Origin: Hasllibacter sp963833115
GTDB lineage: Bacteria; Pseudomonadota; Alphaproteobacteria; Rhodobacterales; Rhodobacteraceae
Reading direction: 5' to 3'
DNA: 64,000 bases
Assembly (NCBI GenBank): GCA_963833115.1
Contig: CAWHWS010000002.1
Span: 992,001-1,056,000 of the forward strand
The notes below the pieces were generated by a model. It saw only the letters and a program-made list of their open reading frames with translations, searched no databases and was not told the origin of the DNA. A program made the translations under genes and the position numbers. Shown here piece by piece: positions 11,151 to 20,442 of this stretch; positions within the stretch are counted from its first letter, which is position 1, and each line of letters begins with the position of its first letter.

Positions 11151-13135
11151 CGGGCGCCTCCCGGCGGAATGAGCTTCCAGATGGCGTAGGGCCGATCGTT
11201 CGGATCGAGCGTCAGGCTCTGCGCCTTGCCGTGCCAGGTGAAATGGTTGCCGTGGATCATGTCCTGCACCTCGATCGAGGCATCGTCGGGCAGGCCCATC
11301 CGCCAGAGCGGGATCTCGAAGCCGAACTCCGCCCCCGCGTGCGGATCGAGCAGGACGTGGAACAGGATCGTCCCCGCCGCCGGGCCGCCCTCGGGGTCGT
11401 GCTTGGCATAGGCCAGCACCCGGTCGTCCTGCGCCACCTCGAAGGTGAGGTTCGTGAAGTGCTGCAGCGCCGGGTTCTCCGCCCGGAGGCGGTTCAGCAG
11501 GCGCACGTCGTCCTTGATGTGCCCCGGCGCGTCGAAATCCCGGGGCCGCAGCTCGTATTTCTCGGAATCGAGGTATTCCTCCTTGCCCGGCAGGGGCGCG
11601 CCCTCGCACAGCTCGTAGCCCGAGTAGAGCCCCCAGACCGGCGAGAGCGTCGCCGCCAGCACCGATTTGGTCCGGAACCCCGCCCGCCCCGAGGACTGGA
11701 CGAAGCGCGGGTTGATGTCCGGCGTGTTGACGAAGAAGTTCGGCCGCATGACGTGCGCCGCCTCCGTGGTCGTCAGCTCGGTGAGGTACTCGGTGAAATC
11801 CGCCTTGGTGTCGCGCCAGGTGAAGTAGCTGTAGGACTGGTTGAACCCGACCTTGGCCAGCCGCAGCATCATCTTGGGCTTGGTGAACGCCTCCGAGAGG
11901 AAGATCGCGCCGGGATGCTTCTCGCGCACCTGCTCGATGATCCACTGCCAGAAGGGCAGGGGCTTGGTGTGCGGGTTGTCCACCCGGAACGACAGCACGC
12001 CGCGCTCCGCCCAGATCAGGAAGATGCCCAGCACCGCCTCCCAATAGGGCGCGTTCGGGCTGCCGTCGTCGTTGTAGTAGCGGAAGTTGACGATGTCCTC
12101 GTACTTCTTGGGCGGGTTCTCGGCGTATTTGATCGTGCCGTCCGGGCGGCGCTCGAACCAGTCGGGATGCGCCTCGATCCACGGATGGTCCGGGCTCGCG
12201 TTGAGCGCCACGTCCATCGCCAGCTCCAGGCCATGCCCGCGCGCGGCCTCCACCAGGTCCGCGAAATCGTCGAGCGTGCCGAGGTCCGGGTGCAGCGCGT
12301 CGTGCCCGCCCTCCTTGGCGCCGGTCGCGTAGGGGCTGCCCACGTCGTCCGGCCCGGCGGTCAGGGTGTTGTTGCGCCCCTTGCGGTTCGTGCGCCCGAT
12401 CGGGTGGATCGGCGGGAAGTAGAGCGTGTCGAACCCCAGATCCTTCACGTAGGGCAGATGCCCGATCACGTCGCGCAGCGTCCCGTGCGCCCCGGCCTTG
12501 CCGAGCGAGCGCGGGAAGAGCTCGTACCACGCCCCGAACGCCGCGCGCTCCCGGTCGCACCAGAGCGGCAGGTCCCGGCCCAGCGCCGTCTCCTCGCCCC
12601 GCGGCCCGGCCCGCGCCATCAACGCCACCGCGCCCGGCGCCATCAGCGCGTCGATCCCTTCGGATTTCGCCGCCTTGATCAACGCCTTGACCGCGCGGCC
12701 GTCCTCCCCTTTGGCGGAGACGCGGCCCAGGAGGATGATCCCCTCCTCGAGCTCCACCGACACGTCCTGCCCGGCGGCGATCTTCTTGCCCGCGTCGCGG
12801 TGCCAGGTGGCGTAGAGGTCGCGCCAGGCGCGGATCGTGTAGGTCCAGGGCCCCGGCTCCGGCGCCGTCACCTCCCCGCCCCAGCGGTCGTTCTCGATCA
12901 GCGCCATCGGCGCCGTCGTCTCGTCCTTGCCGCCCTCGGGCCGCAGGACGATCTGCGCGCCCAGGACCTCGTGCCCGTCGCACACGATGTCGGCGCGCAC
13001 CTCCATCGGCCGTCCGGCCACGCATTTGGCGGCATGCCGCCCGCCGTCTATCTCCGGGGAGACCGCCTCGATCGCGAGGCGGGAACGGGCCAGGTCGGCA
13101 AGGCGGGCGCGCGCGGCCCGGGACGGCGCTTTCAT
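11147..13135 (-). CDS. glgE: alpha-1,4-glucan:maltose-1-phosphate maltosyltransferase
   Basis: A GH13_3 enzyme that adds maltosyl units from maltose-1-phosphate to the non-reducing end of alpha-glucan. The 662-residue protein has the N-terminal all-beta domain, FPPIHPIGRTNRKGRNN typical of GlgE, AMDVALNASPDHPW, the nucleophile in FRVDNPHTKP (about D386) and the acid/base in FLSEAFTKP (about E415), close to the Streptomyces GlgE positions. The start at 13135 has GGAGG seven bases upstream. It is the first gene of the minus-strand operon, and the promoter should lie in the 193-base divergent gap shared with rimK. Confidence 0.95.
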   Translation of the reverse strand: MKAPSRAARARLADLARSRLAIEAVSPEIDGGRHAAKCVAGRPMEVRADIVCDGHEVLGAQIVLRPEGGKDETTAPMALIENDRWGGEVTAPEPGPWTYTIRAWRDLYATWHRDAGKKIAAGQDVSVELEEGIILLGRVSAKGEDGRAVKALIKAAKSEGIDALMAPGAVALMARAGPRGEETALGRDLPLWCDRERAAFGAWYELFPRSLGKAGAHGTLRDVIGHLPYVKDLGFDTLYFPPIHPIGRTNRKGRNNTLTAGPDDVGSPYATGAKEGGHDALHPDLGTLDDFADLVEAARGHGLELAMDVALNASPDHPWIEAHPDWFERRPDGTIKYAENPPKKYEDIVNFRYYNDDGSPNAPYWEAVLGIFLIWAERGVLSFRVDNPHTKPLPFWQWIIEQVREKHPGAIFLSEAFTKPKMMLRLAKVGFNQSYSYFTWRDTKADFTEYLTELTTTEAAHVMRPNFFVNTPDINPRFVQSSGRAGFRTKSVLAATLSPVWGLYSGYELCEGAPLPGKEEYLDSEKYELRPRDFDAPGHIKDDVRLLNRLRAENPALQHFTNLTFEVAQDDRVLAYAKHDPEGGPAAGTILFHVLLDPHAGAEFGFEIPLWRMGLPDDASIEVQDMIHGNHFTWHGKAQSLTLDPNDRPYAIWKLIPPGGAR

Positions 13136-13328
13136 GGGCGACCTCCGAAGATGTTCAGCGGTGTGGTGGGGGCAACGTGTGCGGTCATGGGCGGGTCGGC
13201 GCAAGTCATCATCGGGCGAACACGCGCCCCGCGCCCCGGGTTCCGCCGGGGGGAACGGCCCGGCCCCTCCCCGCGTTGGCGAGAGACCCCGCGGCCCCCG
13301 TCGTGGCCAGCCCGAGGATCCCATCCGC
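13136..13328. promoter_or_regulatory. divergent intergenic region glgE / rimK
   Basis: These 193 bases separate the start of the glgE operon (leftward) from rimK (rightward) and must hold promoters for both. An imperfect inverted repeat GTTCC...GGAAC occurs around 13240-13256. I could not identify convincing -35/-10 boxes on either strand. Confidence 0.35.
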
Positions 13329-14261
13329 ATGAAGATCGCCCTCATGACGCGCAACGCGCGCCTCTATTCCTCCCGCCGCCTGATCGAGGCGGCGCAGGAG
13401 CGCGGCCACGAGATGGTGCCCATGGACACGCTGCGCTTCGTCATCGACGTCGCCGAGTCCGGCCCGACCCTCACCCTGGGCCGCGAGCCCGTCACCGGGA
13501 TCGACGCCGTGATCCCTCGCATCGGGGTGTCGGTCACCTATTACGGCACCGCCGTCCTGCGGCAGTTCGAGCTCATGGGCACCTGGACGCTCAACGGCTC
13601 CATCGCCATCGAGCGCTCGCGCGACAAGCTGCGCTCCCTGCAGGTCCTCGCCGGGGAGGGGCTGGGCATGCCGCGCACCTCGATCGCGCACGCCTCGGCC
13701 CTGGTGGAGGAGGCACTGGCCCATGTCGGCGGCGCGCCCGCCATCATAAAGTCGCTCGAGGGCACGCAGGGCCTGGGCGTCGGCATCGTCGAGAGCGAGC
13801 GCAGCGCCAAGTCGGTGATCGAGGCGTTCCGCGCCCAGGACGTGAACGTCCTCATCCAGGAGTTCATCGAGGAGGCCGGCAACTCCGACATCCGCGTCAT
13901 CGTCGTCGGCGACCGCGCCGTCGCCGCCATGAAGCGCACCGGCGCCGAGGGCGATTTCCGCTCCAACCTGCACCGGGGCGGCGGCGCCGAGCCCCACGAG
14001 CTCTCGGACGCCGAGCGCGCGACGGCCGTGCGCGCGGCGCAAGCGCTGGGCCTGAACGTGTGCGGCGTCGACATGCTGCCCTCGGACCGCGGCCCCGTCA
14101 TCATGGAGGTCAACTCCTCGCCCGGGCTCGAAGGGGTGGAGGCCGCCACCGGCGTCGACGTCGCCGGCGCCATCCTGGAGTTCCTGGAGAACCAGGCCAC
14201 CGGCCCGCGCGCGCCGCGCCGAGAGGCGCCCGTCGCCGCGACCGCGTCGCCGGCCGGGTGA
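13329..14261 (+). CDS. rimK: RimK-family ATP-grasp glutamate ligase
   Basis: A 310-residue ATP-grasp ligase of the RimK family, which forms amide bonds between glutamate and an acceptor; in E. coli the acceptor is the C-terminus of ribosomal protein S6. The start MKIALMTRNARLYS, the GTWTLNGSIAIERSRDKL segment, the ATP-grasp lysine in IIKSLEGTQGLGV and the Mg-binding VIMEVNSSPGLEG are diagnostic. The length matches E. coli RimK (300). The next gene, a zinc-dependent deacylase, overlaps in a GTGA, a pairing often seen for RimK homologues. The true acceptor here could be S6 or a small molecule. Confidence 0.9.
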   Translation: MKIALMTRNARLYSSRRLIEAAQERGHEMVPMDTLRFVIDVAESGPTLTLGREPVTGIDAVIPRIGVSVTYYGTAVLRQFELMGTWTLNGSIAIERSRDKLRSLQVLAGEGLGMPRTSIAHASALVEEALAHVGGAPAIIKSLEGTQGLGVGIVESERSAKSVIEAFRAQDVNVLIQEFIEEAGNSDIRVIVVGDRAVAAMKRTGAEGDFRSNLHRGGGAEPHELSDAERATAVRAAQALGLNVCGVDMLPSDRGPVIMEVNSSPGLEGVEAATGVDVAGAILEFLENQATGPRAPRREAPVAATASPAG

Positions 14262-15283
14262 CGCGGCCGCAGGTCATCGGCGGCGCCGCCCTGGAGCCCG
14301 GCCGGCGGGTGGAGGTCGACCTTCCCGTCGCGGTCCTGGCCAGCCACGCGCCCGTCAACCTCACCGTCGTCGCGCAGCGCGGCGAGCGGCCGGGGCGCAC
14401 GCTCTTCGTCTCGGCGGCCCTCCATGGCGACGAGGTCGTCGGCACGGAGGTCATCCGCCGCCTCCTGCGCCACCCGGCCCTGGACGGGATGGCCGGCACC
14501 CTCCTGGCGGTGCCGGTGGTCAACGCCTTCGGCTTCGTCTCGAACGAGCGCTACCTGCCCGACCGGCGCGACCTCAACCGCAGCTTTCCGGGCTCCGCCG
14601 CCGGCTCGCTCGCGGCCCAGCTCGCGCGCCTCTTCCTGACCGAGGTGGTGGAGCGCTCCGATCTCGGCATCGACCTGCACACCGGCGCGCGCCACCGCGC
14701 CAACCTGCCGCAGCTCCGCCTGACCGGCGACGACGCCGAGACGCGCGCCCTCGCGGCCGCCTTCGGCGCGCCCGTCGTCCTCGCGGGCGCGCCGCCGGAC
14801 GGCTCGCTGCGCGCGGCGGCCAGGGACGTGCCGATCCTCCTCTACGAGGGCGGCGAGGCGTTGCGCCTGGACGAGGGGGCCGTGCGGGCCGGGCTCGCCG
14901 GCTGCCTCGGCGTGATGCGCGCCGTCGGCATGATCGCCTCCGGCCCCGCGCCGCGCCCGCCCGCCTGGCTCGCCCGCGGCGGCTGGGAGCGCGCGCCCCA
15001 GGGCGGCATGGTCCGGCACCGCCACGCCCTCGGCGACGTCGTGGCCGAAGGCGACGTGCTCGCCACCGTCGGCGACCCGTTCGGCCGCGGCGAGGAGCCC
15101 GTGCGCGCCCGGCGCGGCGGCATCGTGATCGGCCGCTCGCATCTCGCGACCGCCAACCGGGGCGACGCGATCTACAACATCGCCGTGCCCGAGGGCGGAA
15201 CGGACCCCGCCGCCGCCATCGCCGCCGCCCGCGCCGCCTGGGAGGATCCCGGCCTCGGACCGGGGCGCGCCGCCGGGGCGTGA
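14258..15283 (+). CDS. succinylglutamate desuccinylase/aspartoacylase-family zinc deacylase
   Basis: A 341-residue M14-type metallo-amidohydrolase of the AstE/ASPA superfamily. Visible zinc motifs are LHGDEVVGTEV (His and Glu ligands) and IDLHTG (third His). ERYLPDRRDLNRSFPG is typical of the 'AF0988-like' deacylase subgroup. The C-terminal third (GGMVRHRHALGDVVAEGDVLATVGDPFG) resembles the barrel-like domain of these enzymes. The GTG start at 14258 overlaps the rimK stop in a GTGA. It may cleave the amide that RimK forms, but that is inference and the substrate is unknown. It is not the arginine-degradation AstE, since no ast genes are present. Confidence 0.85.
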   Translation: MTRPQVIGGAALEPGRRVEVDLPVAVLASHAPVNLTVVAQRGERPGRTLFVSAALHGDEVVGTEVIRRLLRHPALDGMAGTLLAVPVVNAFGFVSNERYLPDRRDLNRSFPGSAAGSLAAQLARLFLTEVVERSDLGIDLHTGARHRANLPQLRLTGDDAETRALAAAFGAPVVLAGAPPDGSLRAAARDVPILLYEGGEALRLDEGAVRAGLAGCLGVMRAVGMIASGPAPRPPAWLARGGWERAPQGGMVRHRHALGDVVAEGDVLATVGDPFGRGEEPVRARRGGIVIGRSHLATANRGDAIYNIAVPEGGTDPAAAIAAARAAWEDPGLGPGRAAGA

Positions 15284-15317
15284 CGCCCCCCCCGGTGCGC
15301 CGGCGCACACCGCCCCC

Positions 15318-15332
15318 GCGCGATAATCGCGC
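15318..15332. promoter_or_regulatory. 15-base palindrome upstream of the phosphatase pair
   Basis: A perfect inverted repeat GCGCGA-TAA-TCGCGC lies in the 140-base gap after the deacylase and 92 bases before the first phosphatase-like gene. It contains GATAAT, a fair -10 match, but no convincing -35 sits 16-18 bases upstream. It may be an operator or a short hairpin. Confidence 0.35.
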
Positions 15333-15423
15333 CGAACGTCGCCCGCGGGACTGGAGACGCGGGCCGCGCACCCCACATGGCCCTCAAGCCGTCCTTTCCG
15401 CTGCGACAGACCCGGAGCCGCCG

Positions 15424-16293
15424 ATGCGATCCCCAGCCCTCCCCCTCCTCCTCGCGGCGGCGCTGTGGGCCCTTGTCCCCGCCGCGGCCCAGGACGCCGC
15501 GCGCAACCCCGCGCTGGGCGTCGATCCGCTCTTCTCCGCCGCCGAGATGGGCGCCGGCATCAACCGCGTCACCGACGAGATGGGCGAGATGGTCGCCGAC
15601 ATCGAGCTAGTCCTGCGCCGGGCGCCCTCGGGCCCGCAGGACGCCTCGCCGGAGGCGCTCGACGACGCGCTGCGCTTCGAGCCCTTCGACATCGTCGGCG
15701 AGCTGGTGCGCGACGACCTCGTCCTCCTGATGCGGCACGGCCCGACCGACTGGTCCAAGCGCGACGTCAAGGACGTGGCCCCGACCGATTGCGCCAACCA
15801 GCGCGTCATGACCCCGCTCGGCGAGGAGCGCATGCGCTCGCTCGGCATCCTGATGGCCGGCAACGGCCTGCGCCCGGGCAAGGTGATGGTGTCCGAATGG
15901 TGCCGCAACCAGCAGACCGTGGACCGCATCCTCGAAGGGTTCGAGCTCGTCGACCCCGCCTACGCCCGGCGCCTCCCGGTGGAGACCGATCCCGACCTCA
16001 ACCTCCTCCTGTCCCTGCAGGGCGCCCCGGACGTCACCGGCATGCGCGAGGCGATCCTCGCCTGGGACGGCCCCGGGGAGGGCGACCCCTCCGGCCCCCT
16101 CCTGATGATCAGCCATTTCACGAACATCGCCGAGATCACCGAGTTCCACGTCTACGAGGGCGAGGCCCTGATCGTGGATCCCAAGCAGGGCGGCCGCGTG
16201 CTGGGCTACCTGCGCCTGCGCTCGGCGGCGCCCGACGAGGGGCACTTCCAGCCCGGCGAGACGGCCACCAACGGCGGGGAGGCGACCGAATGA
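15424..16293 (+). CDS. exported histidine phosphatase-superfamily protein
   Basis: A 289-residue protein with an N-terminal signal peptide (hydrophobic stretch to AAAQDA). It has a histidine phosphatase (phosphoglycerate mutase-like) core: MRHGPTDW with the phospho-acceptor His at about H105, a second arginine in SEWCRNQQT (about R161) and the late His in ISHFTN (about H231). The protein should therefore act in the periplasm as an acid phosphatase-like enzyme on an unknown substrate. The 3' end overlaps the next gene, its paralogue, in an ATGA. I do not recognise a specific named family. Confidence 0.75.
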   Translation: MRSPALPLLLAAALWALVPAAAQDAARNPALGVDPLFSAAEMGAGINRVTDEMGEMVADIELVLRRAPSGPQDASPEALDDALRFEPFDIVGELVRDDLVLLMRHGPTDWSKRDVKDVAPTDCANQRVMTPLGEERMRSLGILMAGNGLRPGKVMVSEWCRNQQTVDRILEGFELVDPAYARRLPVETDPDLNLLLSLQGAPDVTGMREAILAWDGPGEGDPSGPLLMISHFTNIAEITEFHVYEGEALIVDPKQGGRVLGYLRLRSAAPDEGHFQPGETATNGGEATE

Positions 16294-17138
16294 TCCGCGC
16301 CCTGACCGCCGCCGCCCTCCTCCTCGCCGCCGCCCCCGCCCTGGCGCAGGACGCCGCGCCCACCCTCGAATCCATGTCCCGCGGCCTCGCGCGCGAGGCC
16401 CCCGCCACCCCCGAGGCGATGGGCGCCGCCGTGCGGCAGCTCTCCGCCCACGAGGGCGAGATGAGCATGGACCTCGAGATCGTGATGAGCGCCGCGCCCA
16501 ATCCCGTCCCGGACGTCGCCCCCGAGGCGAAGCGCGAGACCCTGCGCTTCGAGCCCTTCCAGATCGTGGACGAGATCTTCGACGACGACCTCGTGTTCCT
16601 CATGCGCGCGGGCCCCGCCGACCCCGAGCGCCCCGATGCGCCCGGCGCCGCCCCCGGCGACTGCGCCGCCCAGCGGACCATGACCCCGCTCGGCCGCGAC
16701 CAGATGCGCTCCATGGGCATCCTGATGTCCGGCAACGGCCTGCGCCCCGGTCGCGTCCTGCGCTCGGACCGGTGCCGCGCCGGGGGCACGGTGGACATGC
16801 TAGTCGAGGGGTTCGGCATGATCGACCCCGATCACGCCGCCGCCCTGCCCGTGGAGCGCCTGGCCGCCGCCAACCCGCTGGACGCCGATCCGGCCGCGGA
16901 CGTCGCCGCCCTGCGCGAGCGGATGATGGCCTGGGACGGGCCGCAGCAGGGGGACCAGGAGGGGCCGCTCCTCGTCGTCACCCATTACGACGTGATCGAC
17001 GCGCTGACCTCGTTCCACGCCTACGAGGGCGAGATCCTGATCTTCGACCCCGATCGCGGCGGGCGCATCCTGGGCTACATCCGCCTGCGCTCCGCCGCCC
17101 CGGACGCCGCGCGATTCGGCCTCCCCGCCGCCGACTGA
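16290..17138 (+). CDS. exported phosphatase-fold paralogue lacking the catalytic histidine
   Basis: A 282-residue exported protein (signal peptide ending PALAQDA) and clear paralogue of the gene before it. They share LRFEPFxIV, a DDLVxLMR segment, TMTPLG, GNGLRPGxV, a late FHxYEGExLIxDPxxGGRxLGY block and the C-terminal LRLRSAAPD. The catalytic motif has changed: RHG is RAG, with Ala at about residue 107 in place of the phospho-acceptor His, while the late His (THYD, about H232) remains. It is expected to have lost phosphatase activity and may regulate or bind. The ATG at 16290 overlaps the previous stop in an ATGA. Confidence 0.7.
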   Translation: MIRALTAAALLLAAAPALAQDAAPTLESMSRGLAREAPATPEAMGAAVRQLSAHEGEMSMDLEIVMSAAPNPVPDVAPEAKRETLRFEPFQIVDEIFDDDLVFLMRAGPADPERPDAPGAAPGDCAAQRTMTPLGRDQMRSMGILMSGNGLRPGRVLRSDRCRAGGTVDMLVEGFGMIDPDHAAALPVERLAAANPLDADPAADVAALRERMMAWDGPQQGDQEGPLLVVTHYDVIDALTSFHAYEGEILIFDPDRGGRILGYIRLRSAAPDAARFGLPAAD

Positions 17139-17154
17139 CCCCGAGGAGCCCGCC

Positions 17155-18153
17155 ATGCCGACCGCCCCCGACGCGATCCCCCGCCGCCGTCTCGGCGCGC
17201 TCGAGGTGCCGGCCATGGGCCTGGGCTGCATGGGCATGTCCGAGTTCTACGGCGCGCCCGACCCCGAGGAGGCGATGGCCACGCTCCGCCGCGCCCTCGA
17301 CCTCGGGGTGACCTTCCTCGACACCGCCGACATCTACGGCCTCGGCCATAACGAGGAGCTCGTCGGCCGGCTCCTCGCCGAGCGCGGGCGCGGCGCCGCC
17401 ACGATCGCCACCAAGTTCGGCATCCGCCGGCAGGGCGCCGGCTACGCCCGCACCATCGACAACGCGCCGGAGTACATGGCGCAGGCCTGCGAGGCCTCCC
17501 TGCGCCGCCTCGGCACCGAGCGAATCGACCTCTATTACGTCCACCGCATCGAGCGGGACCGCGAGATCGAGGACACGATGGGCGCGCTCTCCCGGCTCGT
17601 GGAGGCGGGCAAGATCGCCCATGTCGGCCTGTGCGAGCCGTCCGCCGCCACCCTGCGCCGCGCCGCCGCGGTCCATCCCGTCGCCGCCGTGCAGTCCGAA
17701 TACTCCCTGTGGACCCGCGACCCCGCGCGGGACGGCGTGCTTGACGCCGCGCGAGAGGTCGGCGCCGGCCTCGTGCCCTACTCCCCCCTGGGGCGCGGCT
17801 TCCTCACCGGGACCGTCGCCGCCGCCGACCTCGCCGACGACGACTTCCGCAAGGGCAATCCCCGCTTCGCCGCCGAGGCGATGGACGCGAACATGAGGAT
17901 CGTCGCCGTCATCCGCGCGATGGCGCAGGAGCGCGCCTGCACCCCGGCGCAGCTCGCCCTGGCCTGGGTCCTGGCCCAGGGCGAGGACGTCGTGCCCATC
18001 CCCGGCACCAAGCGCGTGCGCTGGCTGGAGGAGAACGCCGCCGCCCTCGCCGTCGGCCTCGCCCCGGCCGACCTCGCCCGCCTGGACGCCGCCATCCCCG
18101 CCCCCACCGGCGCCCGCTACACCGAGGAGGGCATGAAGGGCGTGGGGGTCTAG
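17155..18153 (+). CDS. aldo/keto reductase
   Basis: A 332-residue NADPH-dependent aldo/keto reductase with the full catalytic tetrad: D56 and Y61 (FLDTADIYG), K87 (ATKFGI) and H130 (YYVHRI). The N-terminal beta-hairpin RRRLGALEVPAMGLGCMGMSE and the C-terminal cofactor motif VPIPGTKRVRWLEEN place it in the AKR13/YakC-like group that reduces small aldehydes and ketones. GAGG eight bases upstream supports the ATG at 17155. It starts 16 bases after the phosphatase-like pair, so it may be co-transcribed, and it converges on the dioxygenase gene. Confidence 0.9.
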   Translation: MPTAPDAIPRRRLGALEVPAMGLGCMGMSEFYGAPDPEEAMATLRRALDLGVTFLDTADIYGLGHNEELVGRLLAERGRGAATIATKFGIRRQGAGYARTIDNAPEYMAQACEASLRRLGTERIDLYYVHRIERDREIEDTMGALSRLVEAGKIAHVGLCEPSAATLRRAAAVHPVAAVQSEYSLWTRDPARDGVLDAAREVGAGLVPYSPLGRGFLTGTVAAADLADDDFRKGNPRFAAEAMDANMRIVAVIRAMAQERACTPAQLALAWVLAQGEDVVPIPGTKRVRWLEENAAALAVGLAPADLARLDAAIPAPTGARYTEEGMKGVGV

Positions 18154-18165
18154 GCGCCCGCCCGC

Positions 18166-18197
18166 GCCGGGCCGCCGCCCGGGCCGGGCCGCCGTCC
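18166..18197. repeat. GC-only direct repeat between convergent genes
   Basis: A 15-mer beginning GCCGGGCCGCCG occurs at 18166-18180 and again at 18183-18197 with one mismatch. It lies in a 90-base convergent gap with only five A/T bases. It could fold into GC-rich hairpins at the ends of both transcripts, but no T-tract is present. Confidence 0.5.
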
Positions 18198-18243
18198 GAG
18201 CCCGGCCTCGCGGTCCCGGGCGGGGCGGCCGGACCGCGCCGGC

Positions 18244-19155
18244 CTAGTCCAGCGGCGCCAGGTGCCGCTCGATCTCCCGGCGGCGGTGCTCGTGCTGCGC
18301 CGGCAGGCGCAGCGCCTCGCCGAGATGGGCCGCGTCCTCGTCCCGGTCGAAGCCGGGCTCGTCGGTGGCCACCTCGAACAGGACGCCGCCGGGCGTGCGG
18401 AAGTAGATCGCCCAGAAATAGTCCCGGTCGATCACCGGCGTCACTCGATGCCCGGTGTCGAGGAGCGCCTCGCGCACCTCGAGCTGCCGCGCCCGGTTCG
18501 CCACCGCGAAGGCGATGTGGTGCACGGAGCCCGCGCCCTGTCCCGCGGGCGCGGCGCCCGGCGCCACCTCCACGTCGATCCGGTCCGCCCCGTTGCCCCC
18601 CGTGACCGCGTAGCGCGTCACCGCGCCCTCGGTCTCCACCGGCTCGTATCCCATGAAGCGCAGGAGCGCGTCCGTCGCGCCGCCGTCCGCCACCCGCATG
18701 TGCGCCCCGTCGAAGCCGCGGATGGCGTGCTCGCCGGGCACCTCCGCCGTCCAGGGGGCCCGCGCGTCCCCCGCGCGCTCCACGAGGGCGAACGCCTCGC
18801 CGTCCGGCCCCTCGAAGGCCAGCCGCCGCTCGCCGAAGGCCGTCCCCTCCCGCGCGCCGTCCAGTCGGCCGGCCCACCAGCCGAGCGATCCCTCCGGCAC
18901 CGCGTAGCTCACGGTGGCGACCTCGCCGGTGCCGCGCGCGGCCCGCCGGGCCCCGGGGAAGGGGAAGTAGGTCATCACGCCGCCGGGCGTGCCGGCCGCG
19001 TCGCCGTAATAGAGGTGGTAGACCTCCGGCGCGTCGAAGTTCACCGTCTTCTTCACCCGCCGCAGGCCGAGGGCTCGGCGGTGGAACGCGTCCGTCGTCG
19101 CCGCGTCCGAGGCGATTGTGGTGACGTGGTGCAGGCCTTCGATCTGGGTCAGCAT
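18244..19155 (-). CDS. ring-cleaving dioxygenase-like glyoxalase-fold protein
   Basis: A 303-residue protein with two glyoxalase/VOC modules, similar to the MhqO/MhqA and PcpA-type Fe(II) dioxygenases that open hydroquinone rings. The start (IEGLHHVTTIASD) gives the first metal His, the middle (GSVHHIAFAV) the second, and the end (GGVLFEVATDEPGF) the Glu. KTVNFDAPEVYHLYYGD is typical of this subgroup. These proteins often protect against quinone or electrophile stress. It is monocistronic and divergent from apbC across a CATG-rich region. The true substrate is unknown. Confidence 0.8.
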   Translation of the reverse strand: MLTQIEGLHHVTTIASDAATTDAFHRRALGLRRVKKTVNFDAPEVYHLYYGDAAGTPGGVMTYFPFPGARRAARGTGEVATVSYAVPEGSLGWWAGRLDGAREGTAFGERRLAFEGPDGEAFALVERAGDARAPWTAEVPGEHAIRGFDGAHMRVADGGATDALLRFMGYEPVETEGAVTRYAVTGGNGADRIDVEVAPGAAPAGQGAGSVHHIAFAVANRARQLEVREALLDTGHRVTPVIDRDYFWAIYFRTPGGVLFEVATDEPGFDRDEDAAHLGEALRLPAQHEHRRREIERHLAPLD

Positions 19156-19269
19156 GGGGGTGTCTCCGATCCTGTCGTCCGGCGCGCGCGCGCCGCTCCC
19201 GGGTCATGTGCCCGCCCGCGCCCGCGCACGAAACCCGGGCCAGGGCACGGCATCTGTGCGCGGATCGCG

Positions 19270-19363
19270 CATGCATGGCATGCGCATGGGTCGTGCATGG
19301 CCCGTGCATGCCGGGTGATCATTGTGAATCGCCCCCGCCTGGGTGCATGTGCCCCGCGCCATG
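19270..19363. repeat. cluster of CATG / GTGCATG motifs upstream of apbC
   Basis: Eight CATG tetramers fall within 94 bases (19270, 19274, 19279, 19285, 19296, 19307, 19346, 19360). Three of them sit in the heptamer GTGCATG (19293, 19304, 19343). The region lies between divergently transcribed apbC and the dioxygenase gene. The heptamer spacings of 11 and 39 bases resemble helical phasing, so it may be an operator array. No known regulator was matched. Confidence 0.4.
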
Positions 19364-19377
19364 TCCGGAGGATCGCC

Positions 19378-20438
<1,061 letters not shown>

Positions 20439-20442
<4 letters not shown>

